Assembly: GCA_902782665.1 (NCBI GenBank)
Contig: CACZOA010000078.1
Span: 1-52,931, forward strand
DNA length: 52,931 bases
Reading direction: 5' to 3'
Origin: an uncultured Bacteroidales bacterium
GTDB taxonomy: Bacteria > Bacteroidota > Bacteroidia > Bacteroidales > Paludibacteraceae
Positions within the stretch are counted from its first letter, which is position 1, and each line of letters begins with the position of its first letter. The notes below the pieces were generated by a model. The model was not told where the DNA came from and made no database searches. It was given only the letters and a program-made list of their open reading frames with translations. Shown piece by piece: positions 45,766 through 52,931 of this stretch. The translations under genes and the position numbers were made by a program.

Positions 45766-46823
45766 TATCTCAATCTGTTTTGATAATTGCCGCTGTTTTT
45801 CAGATAGTGTACGAGCAATCCAACACAAAATACACATAGTGGAAGTGCTACGAAGATTGCTGTAAGTCCATTTCCGCACATTGTGTCGTAGGCTCCGTGA
45901 AGTAGGGCAGGAATGACGAGTGCAAGTGTCCACAACGCTTTTCTATAGCGAGGGTAGAGCACAGCAAAACTGATGAAGAATCCTCCGATCGCACACCAGA
46001 TGGCATGGATGAATGGCAGACTTGTAAGACGGGCTATGTTCATCAGGAATCGATCCGAACCGTCTAACTGCATATTCACTGTCATCTGATATTGCACTCC
46101 TTCGTATACTCCGAATGCAAGTCCGGATATTAATCCGTAGAACACTAATGTCTGTGGCACCAATGGTTTCTTTGTCTTTTTCACAAGCCAGATCAATGGA
46201 AGCATCTTGGCGAATTCCTCAGTGAATCCGACTCCGAAGGTGAATCCGACCAGTTGTAATAACATAGGATTGTTATTGTCTATAGCTCCATAGAAAAAGT
46301 TCAGATTGGGTAATCCTAAAGCATCCCATGCCACAAACACAATCGCCTGCATCAGGAAGAATATTGTCACGCTGGTTTTTGCTGTCACCTGTGGCGATTT
46401 GAACATATAGTTGAAGAAACTCCACCACACTACTGAAAAATATAGTGCGATGCAGTAGTATGACAACCATCCGCTAGGGACAAAATATGCGGCCACAAGT
46501 GGAAACAATCCAATACATGCGAGCACAAGCAGACGGGTGTCGCTTTTCCACGTCTCCTTCTGTTTTAATTCTTTCGGAAAAAGAAGGTCTTTGGAAATAT
46601 GACTCAACTGGCTCGTCAGACTTCCTGCATTGTCCACTTTGACGGAAATGTTGTTGTCGTTCAACACGTCGCGCACAGCAAAGAAATCCTTATCTTCAGT
46701 CGCTGTGTTCACTGTAGACAGTTTGTCGCATTTGAGTACTTTGCCAGCTTTGACAAGGCTGGTTAAATCTGATATGTTATATGGGCCGAACGGATTTCCG
46801 TTGCGGTATACGTAGTATTCCAT
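45765..46823 (-). CDS. PrsW-family intramembrane protease with N-terminal GYF_2 domain
   Basis: The 352-residue protein has a GYF_2-like N-terminal domain (about 1-55, YYVYRNGNPFGPYNISDL) and about eight transmembrane helices. The PrsW motif is EEFAK (Glu202, Glu203, Lys206), with GLAFGVYEGVQY, His273 and His309 in LLHGAYDT. PrsW cleaves membrane-bound anti-sigma factors. GYF_2 fused to PrsW occurs in Bacteroidetes; the domain may bind proline-rich partners. A -7 element (46846) is the likely promoter, and U32 follows in overlap. Confidence 0.85.
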   Translation of the reverse strand: MEYYVYRNGNPFGPYNISDLTSLVKAGKVLKCDKLSTVNTATEDKDFFAVRDVLNDNNISVKVDNAGSLTSQLSHISKDLLFPKELKQKETWKSDTRLLVLACIGLFPLVAAYFVPSGWLSYYCIALYFSVVWWSFFNYMFKSPQVTAKTSVTIFFLMQAIVFVAWDALGLPNLNFFYGAIDNNNPMLLQLVGFTFGVGFTEEFAKMLPLIWLVKKTKKPLVPQTLVFYGLISGLAFGVYEGVQYQMTVNMQLDGSDRFLMNIARLTSLPFIHAIWCAIGGFFISFAVLYPRYRKALWTLALVIPALLHGAYDTMCGNGLTAIFVALPLCVFCVGLLVHYLKNSGNYQNRLR

Positions 46824-46845
46824 AAAGCGATTTTTAATTTTTGTA

Positions 46846-46853
46846 CAAAGTTA
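46846..46853 (-). promoter_or_regulatory. Candidate promoter for the PrsW-U32 operon (-7 element)
   Basis: The minus strand reads TAACTTTG here, a match to TAnnTTTG, 23 bases before the start codon. The -33 element is poor. The rest of the 46824-46943 gap shows no other feature. Confidence 0.4.
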
Positions 46854-46943
46854 AAATTTTTATGTGTATTACCATATCGGATTTCATTCTGATTGCAGCT
46901 CTTTTGTTTATTGCCAAAACATTATAGTCTTCGATTTTGTTCT

Positions 46944-49900
46944 CTACTTCAAAAAATCAATTAACTCGTTGTAGATTGGCACTTGTCTCAGCATCTCTTC
47001 ATTGCCAACAACAAAAAGTTGTTTTCTTGCTCTTGTGAGCGCGACATTAAGTTTCCTGTCGATTGTCTTGCCGTCCTCTTCAATCGCATCGCACACAAAA
47101 TCAAGCTGATAGTCTTGGTTGACACAGAAGGAGTAGATGATGATGTCCATCTGTCCGCCTTGGTAGCGTTCCACTGTGTCGACCACAATTCCGTCTGCCA
47201 CTCCCGATTCTTCTAGCCTGTGGCGGATTTTTGCGATTTGACTGCGGTAGCCTGTTATCACGCCTATTGTCATCTCGTCATCGGCAATGCCGTTCTTTTT
47301 CCTCAATTCCACACATGCTTTCACAATCTCTGTCACAATGTTAGCCTCGCTATCGTTGGTTTTGCCGCTATTGCTTCCTAAATCTCGTTCCGACGGAATA
47401 TATGCCATTCTTTTGGTTGCCACCAGCGTCTCCCAACGATTGCCCTTGTCATAATCATTATAGTAGTCGAAGGTCTCATTTTGCCAGTCTGCCACAGTGT
47501 GTAGCTCACCGTTGTAGAATTGGTCATTCGGAAATTTGCATATTTCGTTGTGCATTCTTCCCTGACCTCTCAGAGTGTCCCAAGCACAATCGTTGCCTGA
47601 GTCTCTGTTTAGTCGGAATAGTCTTTCAAACAGCGAGTTGCGACGGTCTGTCAGTCCAATGCTGCTAAGATCCTCGTCTTCCACTTTTGACTCATTTTCT
47701 GATTGAGCTACCACTGCAGGAAGTTGTTTGTGGTCGCCTATCATGATGAATTTCTTGATGCCGTATTCGCCGAGTCGAGTCTGCTCGGATAGCAAACCTA
47801 TGATTTGAGGCTCAAGGATCTGTGACGCTTCATCGATGATGGCGACGTCGAAATTGATGATGTTGAATATCTCTTTGTTTGACAACATGGCTGTCGTTGT
47901 GCCGACAAAAACTTTATGGCTGTGGATTTCTGCGGTCACTTCCTGAGGTGTTGTCATGTTTTTGATTCGTTCAGACAAAATGTTTGGCAGGAATCGTTTG
48001 TCAGCGTTCAACCTACTGCCAATTCTGACGAAATCTATGTTTTTCTCGCTTCTGTTCAATGAGTTGCAGATCTCATCCACAGCACGGTTGGTGTATGCCA
48101 TCAGCAGAATATTCCCGTCGTCTTCATAAAATTCCTCCACCATTGATTTGAGTGCAAATGATGTTTTGCCTGTACCTGGAGGACCTGCAAGGAGGAAGTA
48201 GCTGTCTGTTGACTTCGCTTTCTCCACAATACGGTTGATATCCTCGTTGGCGTATGTGCCAAGGCGGTGAGTGTTTGTCGGTTTGGGCAGCGTCTCTCCA
48301 AGAAGCAGACGTTTCCTTTCCGGCTTTGTGCTGATGAATGTGAAAAGACCAGAGTAAAGGTTGGCAAAGCTTGATTCTATGAAGTCTCTTTCGATAGCGA
48401 ATTCCATGTCGCTGCGTAGCACGTTAGGATTGCGTTGTGTCTGACGCATATTGATACGTAACGTGTTGTTGTTGATCTCAGCGATTGTGCCACGAAGTAC
48501 TAATTTGTTGGTTGCCAAGTCGGTATCATTCCGTCTTTCATAAATGACAACGATATCTCCCACACGGAAAGACGCAGTGTATTCGTCGTTTGGTGTGCGG
48601 TCGAATACAACATATGGTTCTGCGGAATCGATGGCGATTTCTCTTGGACGAAGGTCAAAGATTATATTTCCTGACTCTTTTTTCTCTTCCAGCGACTCTC
48701 TCCAGCAAGAAGCAAAACCGTAATGGTTGCGACGGGTGCCGCTACCTCCTGTCTTGGCATAATCCTGCTCTTTCGCGATGAATCCGAGCATAGCGTAAAA
48801 ATATTTCTGTTCCAATGGAGAAGAAGAGTCTATTGTGTGACGGAATTCCTCAATCCTTGGCACGATGAATCCGCTTACTATTCGTTCGCTTCTTACTTTG
48901 TCATAGTTTGGAATCATATATTGAGGAGTGATCCACGACACTATGCGTCTCACTTCATCTATGGTTTTGGCATTGGCAAGCAGATGCTCGTAGCAGACGA
49001 TGCGGTTGCGTAGATTAAGAGCCTCCGATATGTTTTTAAGTGTACATTTCGCATAACGGAGGTTGGCTCGCTTCTCATACGGATATTTAGTGTAGAAAAT
49101 GTAGGTTTTCAGTTCATTGAACGGAATTTGCAGTACACGTTGCACTATCGCCTGGTATAGAAAAGCCTGAGTGATATGGTTGTCTGCGATAAGATCCAAT
49201 TGGGATTCTGGAAACTTACTTTTCCCGCTTTTCATTTCCACCACGGCATAGTTTCCTCTTGCCTGATGCAGCAGGTCGAGACGTCCAGACAGACCGAGCT
49301 GGTCGCAGAAGAAAGTAGGCTCAAGCAGCACATTTTCTGTGGAAATGCCAACTTCTGGAAATACCGACTCCACCACGTTCTTTATGTTGTTGTAATGAGT
49401 CTCCGCGTCTGAAATCCATGAATCATAATCATCTTTGTTTTGTAATTCTTCACAGGTGCTGATGGATAGCGACGATTCAAGGAAAGCTTCATTCATAAGT
49501 GTCTTGAAATCGACGTCGTTTTTGTCGTGAGCGTGGATAAGACGGTCGTGGAAATAGTTGGCTATATTTCCGAGAAGCATTGCTTTAGACGTCTTTGCTC
49601 GCATCAGTTTTTTGAACAGATGCTCAAGAGGGTTCGGACCGCATGGAGTGACGCAGTCGGCTATCGAACTACACTCCATGAGATAGTCAGGGTTGATGAT
49701 TATGAATCTTGGGCAAAGGTCTCCGTCAGGTTCGACGGTGCTGTCAATAAGCCCTACGACACAGCCGTTCCATACCATGTTTGGTGTGATTGCGAAATCG
49801 CTGTTCTGACCTATCACGTTGATTTTCACCTTCACTTGTGTATATTCTTCCGCGTCTTCCTTGTAGCCTGTGATATATTCGTAATCACATGCTGTAGCCA

Positions 49901-50324
49901 CTATGCGCATATAGTTGATGCGTTCGGTACGACGATATTCATCAGTAGTCCATGAACCGCTCACTACTTCCAGATCCCTCTTTTGAGACTCCGAAATCTG
50001 TTCGCCGTATAGTAGGGAGATGAAAAGAGCCAACGCAACATAGTCTTCTCTGTATTGCTCAGTAGAGATGACGGCATTGTTGCGCATGGAATTAATCGCG
50101 TCGGCACGGAATTTCATGATCCTCTTGCGCATTGCGATATGCACGTTGTATTTGTCTAAAAGGAACGTCAGTCTGGCATATTCTGTTGCGAAACGAATAT
50201 TGTCGTCCGCAGTCAGTTCTTTGCAGATAGATTCGAAAATATAAAACAGGTTTTTGTATTTTTTTGATACTATATCCGTAGATTTTTCGACCTCCTCTAT
50301 TTTATATATGTATGAGTTGTTCAT
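46944..50324 (-). CDS. DNA2-like fusion of PD-(D/E)XK nuclease and superfamily 1 helicase
   Basis: The 1126-residue protein has an N-terminal region of unknown fold (to about 330), a RecB/Cas4-type nuclease core (Asp350 in GRLDLL, Glu363-Met-Lys365 in VVEMKSGK), and a UPF1/DNA2-like helicase. Helicase motifs are GPPGTGKT (Lys720), IIDEASQ (Asp831, Glu832), FIMIGDHKQLPAVV, DTVERYQGGQMDIIIYS and LNVALTRARKQL. Such enzymes process DNA ends, flaps or RNA-DNA hybrids. It is a single gene with its own promoter; no partner such as a methylase or restriction gene is beside it. The gene could be core repair or an antiphage nuclease-helicase; the sequence does not say. Confidence 0.88.
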   Translation of the reverse strand: MNNSYIYKIEEVEKSTDIVSKKYKNLFYIFESICKELTADDNIRFATEYARLTFLLDKYNVHIAMRKRIMKFRADAINSMRNNAVISTEQYREDYVALALFISLLYGEQISESQKRDLEVVSGSWTTDEYRRTERINYMRIVATACDYEYITGYKEDAEEYTQVKVKINVIGQNSDFAITPNMVWNGCVVGLIDSTVEPDGDLCPRFIIINPDYLMECSSIADCVTPCGPNPLEHLFKKLMRAKTSKAMLLGNIANYFHDRLIHAHDKNDVDFKTLMNEAFLESSLSISTCEELQNKDDYDSWISDAETHYNNIKNVVESVFPEVGISTENVLLEPTFFCDQLGLSGRLDLLHQARGNYAVVEMKSGKSKFPESQLDLIADNHITQAFLYQAIVQRVLQIPFNELKTYIFYTKYPYEKRANLRYAKCTLKNISEALNLRNRIVCYEHLLANAKTIDEVRRIVSWITPQYMIPNYDKVRSERIVSGFIVPRIEEFRHTIDSSSPLEQKYFYAMLGFIAKEQDYAKTGGSGTRRNHYGFASCWRESLEEKKESGNIIFDLRPREIAIDSAEPYVVFDRTPNDEYTASFRVGDIVVIYERRNDTDLATNKLVLRGTIAEINNNTLRINMRQTQRNPNVLRSDMEFAIERDFIESSFANLYSGLFTFISTKPERKRLLLGETLPKPTNTHRLGTYANEDINRIVEKAKSTDSYFLLAGPPGTGKTSFALKSMVEEFYEDDGNILLMAYTNRAVDEICNSLNRSEKNIDFVRIGSRLNADKRFLPNILSERIKNMTTPQEVTAEIHSHKVFVGTTTAMLSNKEIFNIINFDVAIIDEASQILEPQIIGLLSEQTRLGEYGIKKFIMIGDHKQLPAVVAQSENESKVEDEDLSSIGLTDRRNSLFERLFRLNRDSGNDCAWDTLRGQGRMHNEICKFPNDQFYNGELHTVADWQNETFDYYNDYDKGNRWETLVATKRMAYIPSERDLGSNSGKTNDSEANIVTEIVKACVELRKKNGIADDEMTIGVITGYRSQIAKIRHRLEESGVADGIVVDTVERYQGGQMDIIIYSFCVNQDYQLDFVCDAIEEDGKTIDRKLNVALTRARKQLFVVGNEEMLRQVPIYNELIDFLK

Positions 50325-50363
50325 AGTGTTAAAAAAACTTTTTTTCTATCTTAAAAAACCTTA

Positions 50364-50371
50364 CAAAGGTA
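50364..50371 (-). promoter_or_regulatory. Candidate promoter of the nuclease-helicase gene (-7 element)
   Basis: The minus strand reads TACCTTTG, matching TAnnTTTG, 40 bases before the start codon. It is back to back with the promoter of the His-rich gene. No clear -33 element was found. Confidence 0.4.
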
Positions 50372-50391
50372 AGATATTATTTTCACTTCAT

Positions 50392-50399
50392 TATATTTG
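50392..50399 (+). promoter_or_regulatory. Candidate promoter of the His-rich protein gene (-7 element)
   Basis: TATATTTG matches TAnnTTTG and lies about 65 bases before the ATG at 50465. The -33 position has no clear TTTG. Confidence 0.4.
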
Positions 50400-50464
50400 C
50401 AGAAAAGATAAACGGAACCGTTAGGGCGACGTTGATAATAATTAATGATAAAATTGATACGACC

Positions 50465-51253
50465 ATGAAAAATAAATTGTTTTTAATAGTCCTAAGCATT
50501 GTAGCAATGCTTGCTATGTCAGAGTTAACTTATGCGCAGCGTTCACATGGAGGTGGAGCTCCACAGCGTACATCTGCGCCAGCACATAATAATCGTGGTG
50601 GAGGTAATCATGCAGCAGCGCCAGCACCTTCCAACAGAGGAGGTGGTAATCATGCAGCAGCACCAGCTCGTGGTGGCGGACATCGTCCAGCACCTGCAAG
50701 AGTAGAACATGGATCACGTCCTGTTCATCATGCTCCAGCAGCACATCATGCACCTGCTCCAGCAGCACCGCATCATCATCATGCACCTGCTCCAGCACCG
50801 CATCACCACCATGCACCAGCACCGCATCATCATCACCATGCACCAGCACCGCATCATCATCACCATGTACCAGCTCCGGTAGCACATCGTCATGCACCTG
50901 CTCACCATCATCGTGTGATTCACCGTCCACATCCAGTGTACCATCATACACGTCCTGTATATGTACACTCGTTCTTGGTTGGCGATTACACTTACTACTA
51001 TGGTAATGGCGTGTACTATGTATACGATCCAGTATATGGATATGAGGAGGTTGCATTCCCTGAGAATGTCTTTTTCACAACACTTCCTTACGGAGCTCGT
51101 TTGTCTCGCGTGAATGGAACAACTTATTATGAAGCAGGAGGAATGTGGTTCTTGCCAGTGGCAGAGGGCTACATGATGGTAGAGCGTCCAATCGCAAGAG
51201 CTCAGATAACGATTCCTGTTCCATCACTACGTTTCTATGCCTCATTTAACTAA
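50465..51253 (+). CDS. Secreted His/Ala/Pro-rich protein with DUF6515-like C-terminus
   Basis: The 262-residue protein has a signal peptide (MKNKLFLIVLSIVAMLAMS, cleaved near LTYAQ), a long low-complexity part (about 22-155) of Gly-Gly-Gly and PAPHHHH repeats, and a folded C-terminal region (about 165-262) with YYYGNGVYYVYDP, LPYGARLSRVNGTTYYEAGG and VAEGYMMVERP, as in DUF6515-type envelope proteins. The histidine clusters could bind Zn or Ni, but this is inference. I start at ATG 50465, not 50432, because the signal peptide begins there. Confidence 0.8.
   Translation: MKNKLFLIVLSIVAMLAMSELTYAQRSHGGGAPQRTSAPAHNNRGGGNHAAAPAPSNRGGGNHAAAPARGGGHRPAPARVEHGSRPVHHAPAAHHAPAPAAPHHHHAPAPAPHHHHAPAPHHHHHAPAPHHHHHVPAPVAHRHAPAHHHRVIHRPHPVYHHTRPVYVHSFLVGDYTYYYGNGVYYVYDPVYGYEEVAFPENVFFTTLPYGARLSRVNGTTYYEAGGMWFLPVAEGYMMVERPIARAQITIPVPSLRFYASFN
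50700..50905 (+). repeat. In-frame tandem repeats coding for the Pro-Ala-His tract
   Basis: Short imperfect units of CCAGCACCGCATCATCATC type recur within the His-rich gene, coding PAPHHHH blocks of variable length. They are long enough to allow copy-number change by slippage without changing frame. Confidence 0.6.
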
Positions 51254-51286
51254 CTCAGAACAACGATATTTTAATTTCTAGTGAGG

Positions 51287-51318
51287 AGTCAGCCAAGCTA
51301 AACTTGGCTGACTTTTTT
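51287..51318 (+). terminator. Intrinsic terminator of the His-rich gene
   Basis: GTCAGCCAAG (51288-51297) and CTTGGCTGAC (51303-51312) form a perfect ten-pair stem with a CTAAA loop, followed by six T residues. It lies between two convergent genes and may serve both, although the A run on the other strand is short. Confidence 0.88.
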
Positions 51319-51343
51319 GTCTTTCGCTGTTGACGTAAAAATG

Positions 51344-51718
51344 TCAGAAGTCAGTCGGCAAAATCGCATCTTCATAATGCTCCACATACATCCCTTTGTT
51401 GTCGAATCCGCTTTGCATCACAATTATGACGACATCCAGGCGGAAATTTGAGTTGACCTGCATCTTTCGGAGGTACATGGTCACTGCGTTTACAAAATTT
51501 CTGATCTTACTTTTGCTCATGCTGGTACGAGGGTCGATGTAGTCGGAATAACGTGTTTTGACTTCGACAAAGACGAGTGTATCTCCATCTAAAGCAACAA
51601 TATCAAGTTCGTTGCTGCCACATCTCCAGTTTCTTGTGATGATTTGATAACCTTTCCCTTCAAGGAATTCCACGGCAAAGTTTTCGCCGTTTTTGCCTAA
51701 TTCGTTGTGTTCTGCCAT
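51344..51718 (-). CDS. yraN: YraN-family putative endonuclease (UPF0102)
   Basis: The 124-residue protein has the YraN pattern: AEHNELGKNGENFAVEFLEGKGY, NWRCGSNELDIVALDGDTLVFVEVKTR, with the Glu-x-Lys (VEVKTR) of a PD-(D/E)XK fold, and a final LDVVIIV segment. A nuclease activity is predicted for the family. The start at 51718 (MAEHNELG) is preferred to longer starts that add a hydrophobic tail outside the family. Confidence 0.92.
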   Translation of the reverse strand: MAEHNELGKNGENFAVEFLEGKGYQIITRNWRCGSNELDIVALDGDTLVFVEVKTRYSDYIDPRTSMSKSKIRNFVNAVTMYLRKMQVNSNFRLDVVIIVMQSGFDNKGMYVEHYEDAILPTDF

Positions 51719-51744
51719 AATCCTATTAATTATAATTGACGATG

Positions 51745-51752
51745 CAAAAATA
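51745..51752 (-). promoter_or_regulatory. Candidate yraN promoter (-7 element)
   Basis: The minus strand reads TATTTTTG, matching TAnnTTTG, 27 bases before the yraN start. No TTTG is found at the -33 position. Confidence 0.35.
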
Positions 51753-51814
51753 ATCATATTTTTTATGTTGAAAAAAATCAGCATCCTTTTTTATGACAAA
51801 AAAGTGAATTTTGA

Positions 51815-51822
51815 TAAATTTG
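51815..51822 (+). promoter_or_regulatory. Candidate promoter of the AraC-type gene (-7 element)
   Basis: TAAATTTG matches TAnnTTTG and lies 20 bases before the ATG at 51843. The -33 position is T-rich but without a clear TTTG. It is divergent from the yraN element. Confidence 0.4.
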
Positions 51823-51842
51823 CATAGGTAAATAATTTGAAG

Positions 51843-52718
51843 ATGCAAAAGAACGGAATTCAACAGGAAATATTCAAGCATTGCGGAAAGGAGAATATCA
51901 AGATAGAAAATGACGGTATTTTATATGGATTGTGGAATGTCTGCGATATTCCTGTGATGTCGACGCCGGAGAGATTGCCTCTTTTCTTCTATGGATTCTG
52001 CATGTCAGGTGAGGCGGAACTGGAAATAGACATGAAACCATGTAAATTTTCAAAAGGGGATATTGTGCGAATAAGGATGGGGCAGACGTTGCTTGTGAAA
52101 TCTGTCAGTGAGGATTTCAATTCTGTGCTGTTCTTTTTCGACAGACGAGTGATCTCAGGATTTGTGTCTGGTCTGAAAGTACCTCTAGGCAATACCAATC
52201 CGATATTCAAGACGTCGGAGGAGTTGTATGGGTCATTGCTTGTTTATCTTAACTTTGTCAAGAGCAGGCTTGATTTGTGCAAGACGGAGAAGAGCGCGTA
52301 TTTGAGAGCGACATGTGAGTTTCTGATGAAGGCTATGCTTTGTGAGGTGTTGAATGAGGTTTCGAAATCGTGTGTGGCACAGGAGAAGGGCTCACGCACA
52401 CAGGAGATATTCCTCAAGTTTTCTTCGATGGTGAAAGAGAATTTCAAGACGACGCGAAATGTGAAATACTACGCTGACCAGTTATGCATCACTCCTAAGT
52501 ATCTGTGTAAGATTGTGTCGGAATGTGTCGGCTCGTCGCCCAGCCAATTCATAGATTCATTGGTGATGAATGAGGCGAAACAGATGCTCCGCACGAGCAA
52601 TCTTTCAATCCAGCAGATATCAGAAACGTTGAATTTCCCAAACCAAAGTTTTTTCGGCAGATTCTTCAAGACCCATGCAGGTATTTCTCCTGGCGCATAT
52701 AGAAATGAGAAATGCTGA
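51843..52718 (+). CDS. AraC-family transcriptional regulator
   Basis: The 291-residue protein has an N-terminal cupin-like sensing region (about 30-150) and a C-terminal double helix-turn-helix (about 195-288): VKYYADQLCITPKYLCKIV, then LSIQQISETLNFPNQSFFG and RFFKTHAGISPGAYR. It binds DNA and responds to a small ligand or to envelope signals. Its target is not visible; a following gene begins 18 bases later and may be in the same operon. The ATG 51843 is two codons into a TTG-started open frame. Confidence 0.9.
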   Translation: MQKNGIQQEIFKHCGKENIKIENDGILYGLWNVCDIPVMSTPERLPLFFYGFCMSGEAELEIDMKPCKFSKGDIVRIRMGQTLLVKSVSEDFNSVLFFFDRRVISGFVSGLKVPLGNTNPIFKTSEELYGSLLVYLNFVKSRLDLCKTEKSAYLRATCEFLMKAMLCEVLNEVSKSCVAQEKGSRTQEIFLKFSSMVKENFKTTRNVKYYADQLCITPKYLCKIVSECVGSSPSQFIDSLVMNEAKQMLRTSNLSIQQISETLNFPNQSFFGRFFKTHAGISPGAYRNEKC

Positions 52719-52736
52719 ATGCAAAATTAAATAATC

Positions 52737-52931
52737 ATGGCATTAGAAAAATCTGATATAAAGACATGTCTCGGATCTTTGAAGGTGAGAGACTATAAAC
52801 TCAAACATAACGTTTCTAGTTATGATTTTAAAAAGTTGAATAAAGAGACAGGAGACAGATATCATATTACGATAAATTATGATAAGGCGTATAATGGTTA
52901 TTGTTTTTATGAACCTGTCTCATTTGTGTTG
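52737..52931 (+). CDS. Unknown protein, truncated by the window end
   Basis: An ATG at 52737 opens 65 codons without a stop to the window edge. The visible part (EKSDIKTCLGSLKVRDY, YHITINYDKAYNGYCF) has no domain I recognise. It lies 18 bases after the AraC-type gene on the same strand, so it may be its partner in a small operon. Confidence 0.55.
   Translation, partial: MALEKSDIKTCLGSLKVRDYKLKHNVSSYDFKKLNKETGDRYHITINYDKAYNGYCFYEPVSFVL

Noticed and set aside
45766-45933. Extended N-terminus for the U32 protein
   Set aside because: The first 56 residues overlap the PrsW C-terminal coding region in another frame and match nothing in the U32 family. The TAATG start at 45765 fits.
50514-51056. 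Minus-strand frame opposite the His-rich gene
   Set aside because: Its Asp/His/Val-rich sequence is only the complement of the low-complexity plus-strand repeats.
1-52931. CRISPR arrays, tRNA genes, insertion sequences, integrases or restriction systems
   Set aside because: I saw no regularly spaced repeats with unique spacers, no tRNA-like cloverleaf, no transposase or integrase-like protein and no methylase. Nothing supports such a feature.

Overview
This window comes from a member of the Bacteroidota, most likely the order Bacteroidales. The evidence is a UpxY-type antiterminator heading a capsule locus, several TAnnTTTG promoter -7 elements, weak Shine-Dalgarno use, and typical Bacteroidetes families (DUF4494, WbqC, an Ig-like lipoprotein, the DUF7033 deacetylase-like family, a SUMF1-domain secreted protein and a BspA-type leucine-rich repeat remnant). 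Base composition is AT-rich, most clearly in the polysaccharide genes. I cannot name a genus from sequence reading alone.

Layout. Bases 1-68 are the 3' end of a 5S rRNA and its terminator, so the window starts just downstream of an rRNA operon. Bases 92-426 hold two copies of a hairpin-rich repeat, followed by a broken BspA-like fragment (446-715). Then come fabD and bifunctional hisB on the minus strand.

From 3345 to 34526 runs a surface-polysaccharide (capsule/EPS) locus, all on the plus strand and mostly with ATGA-type overlaps or short gaps. It encodes regulation (UpxY), chain-length control (Wzc tyrosine kinase), flippase (Wzx), polymerase (EpsG-like Wzy), one initiating phosphoglycosyl transferase, and nine further glycosyltransferases (five GT2-type with a DGS/DCS motif plus one more GT2-like, three GT-B/GT4 and one GT32, minus the overlap in these classes: six GT2, three GT4 and one GT32 listed individually, ten in all). 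Nucleotide-sugar enzymes are a WbpM/CapD-like 4,6-dehydratase, a UDP-glucose dehydrogenase, an NAD-dependent epimerase/reductase and a DegT aminotransferase. Decoration enzymes are two left-handed beta-helix acyltransferases, three membrane acyltransferases, a GNAT, an FkbH-like three-domain protein, and an adjacent PLP decarboxylase/ATP-grasp ligase pair. A good promoter match at 22904-22935 splits the locus just before the initiating transferase. A strong terminator at 34547-34578 closes it.

From 34647 to 38150 are plus-strand genes for a lipoprotein, a secreted pseudoprotease-SUMF1 fusion, a DUF4494 protein, a YggS-type PLP homeostasis protein and a small membrane protein. From 38163 to 46823 is a minus-strand housekeeping run: PrsW-like protease, U32 peptidase-family protein, Ig-like lipoprotein, WbqC, phospholipid-type acyltransferase, RadC and a deacetylase-like protein. 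A 1126-residue nuclease-helicase (46944-50324, minus), a His-rich secreted protein (plus), YraN (minus), an AraC-type regulator (plus) and a truncated plus-strand gene end the window.

How it works together. The dehydratase makes a 4-keto-6-deoxy UDP-sugar that can be reduced or transaminated; the initiating transferase loads a sugar phosphate on undecaprenyl phosphate; the glycosyltransferases extend it; Wzx flips and Wzy polymerises under Wzc control. Uronic acid from Ugd plus an aminosugar from the aminotransferase could make a zwitterionic polymer. The decarboxylase/ATP-grasp pair could amidate it. No definite new defence or mobile system was found; the most unusual items are the decoration cassettes, the protease-like/SUMF1 fusion and the nuclease-helicase.
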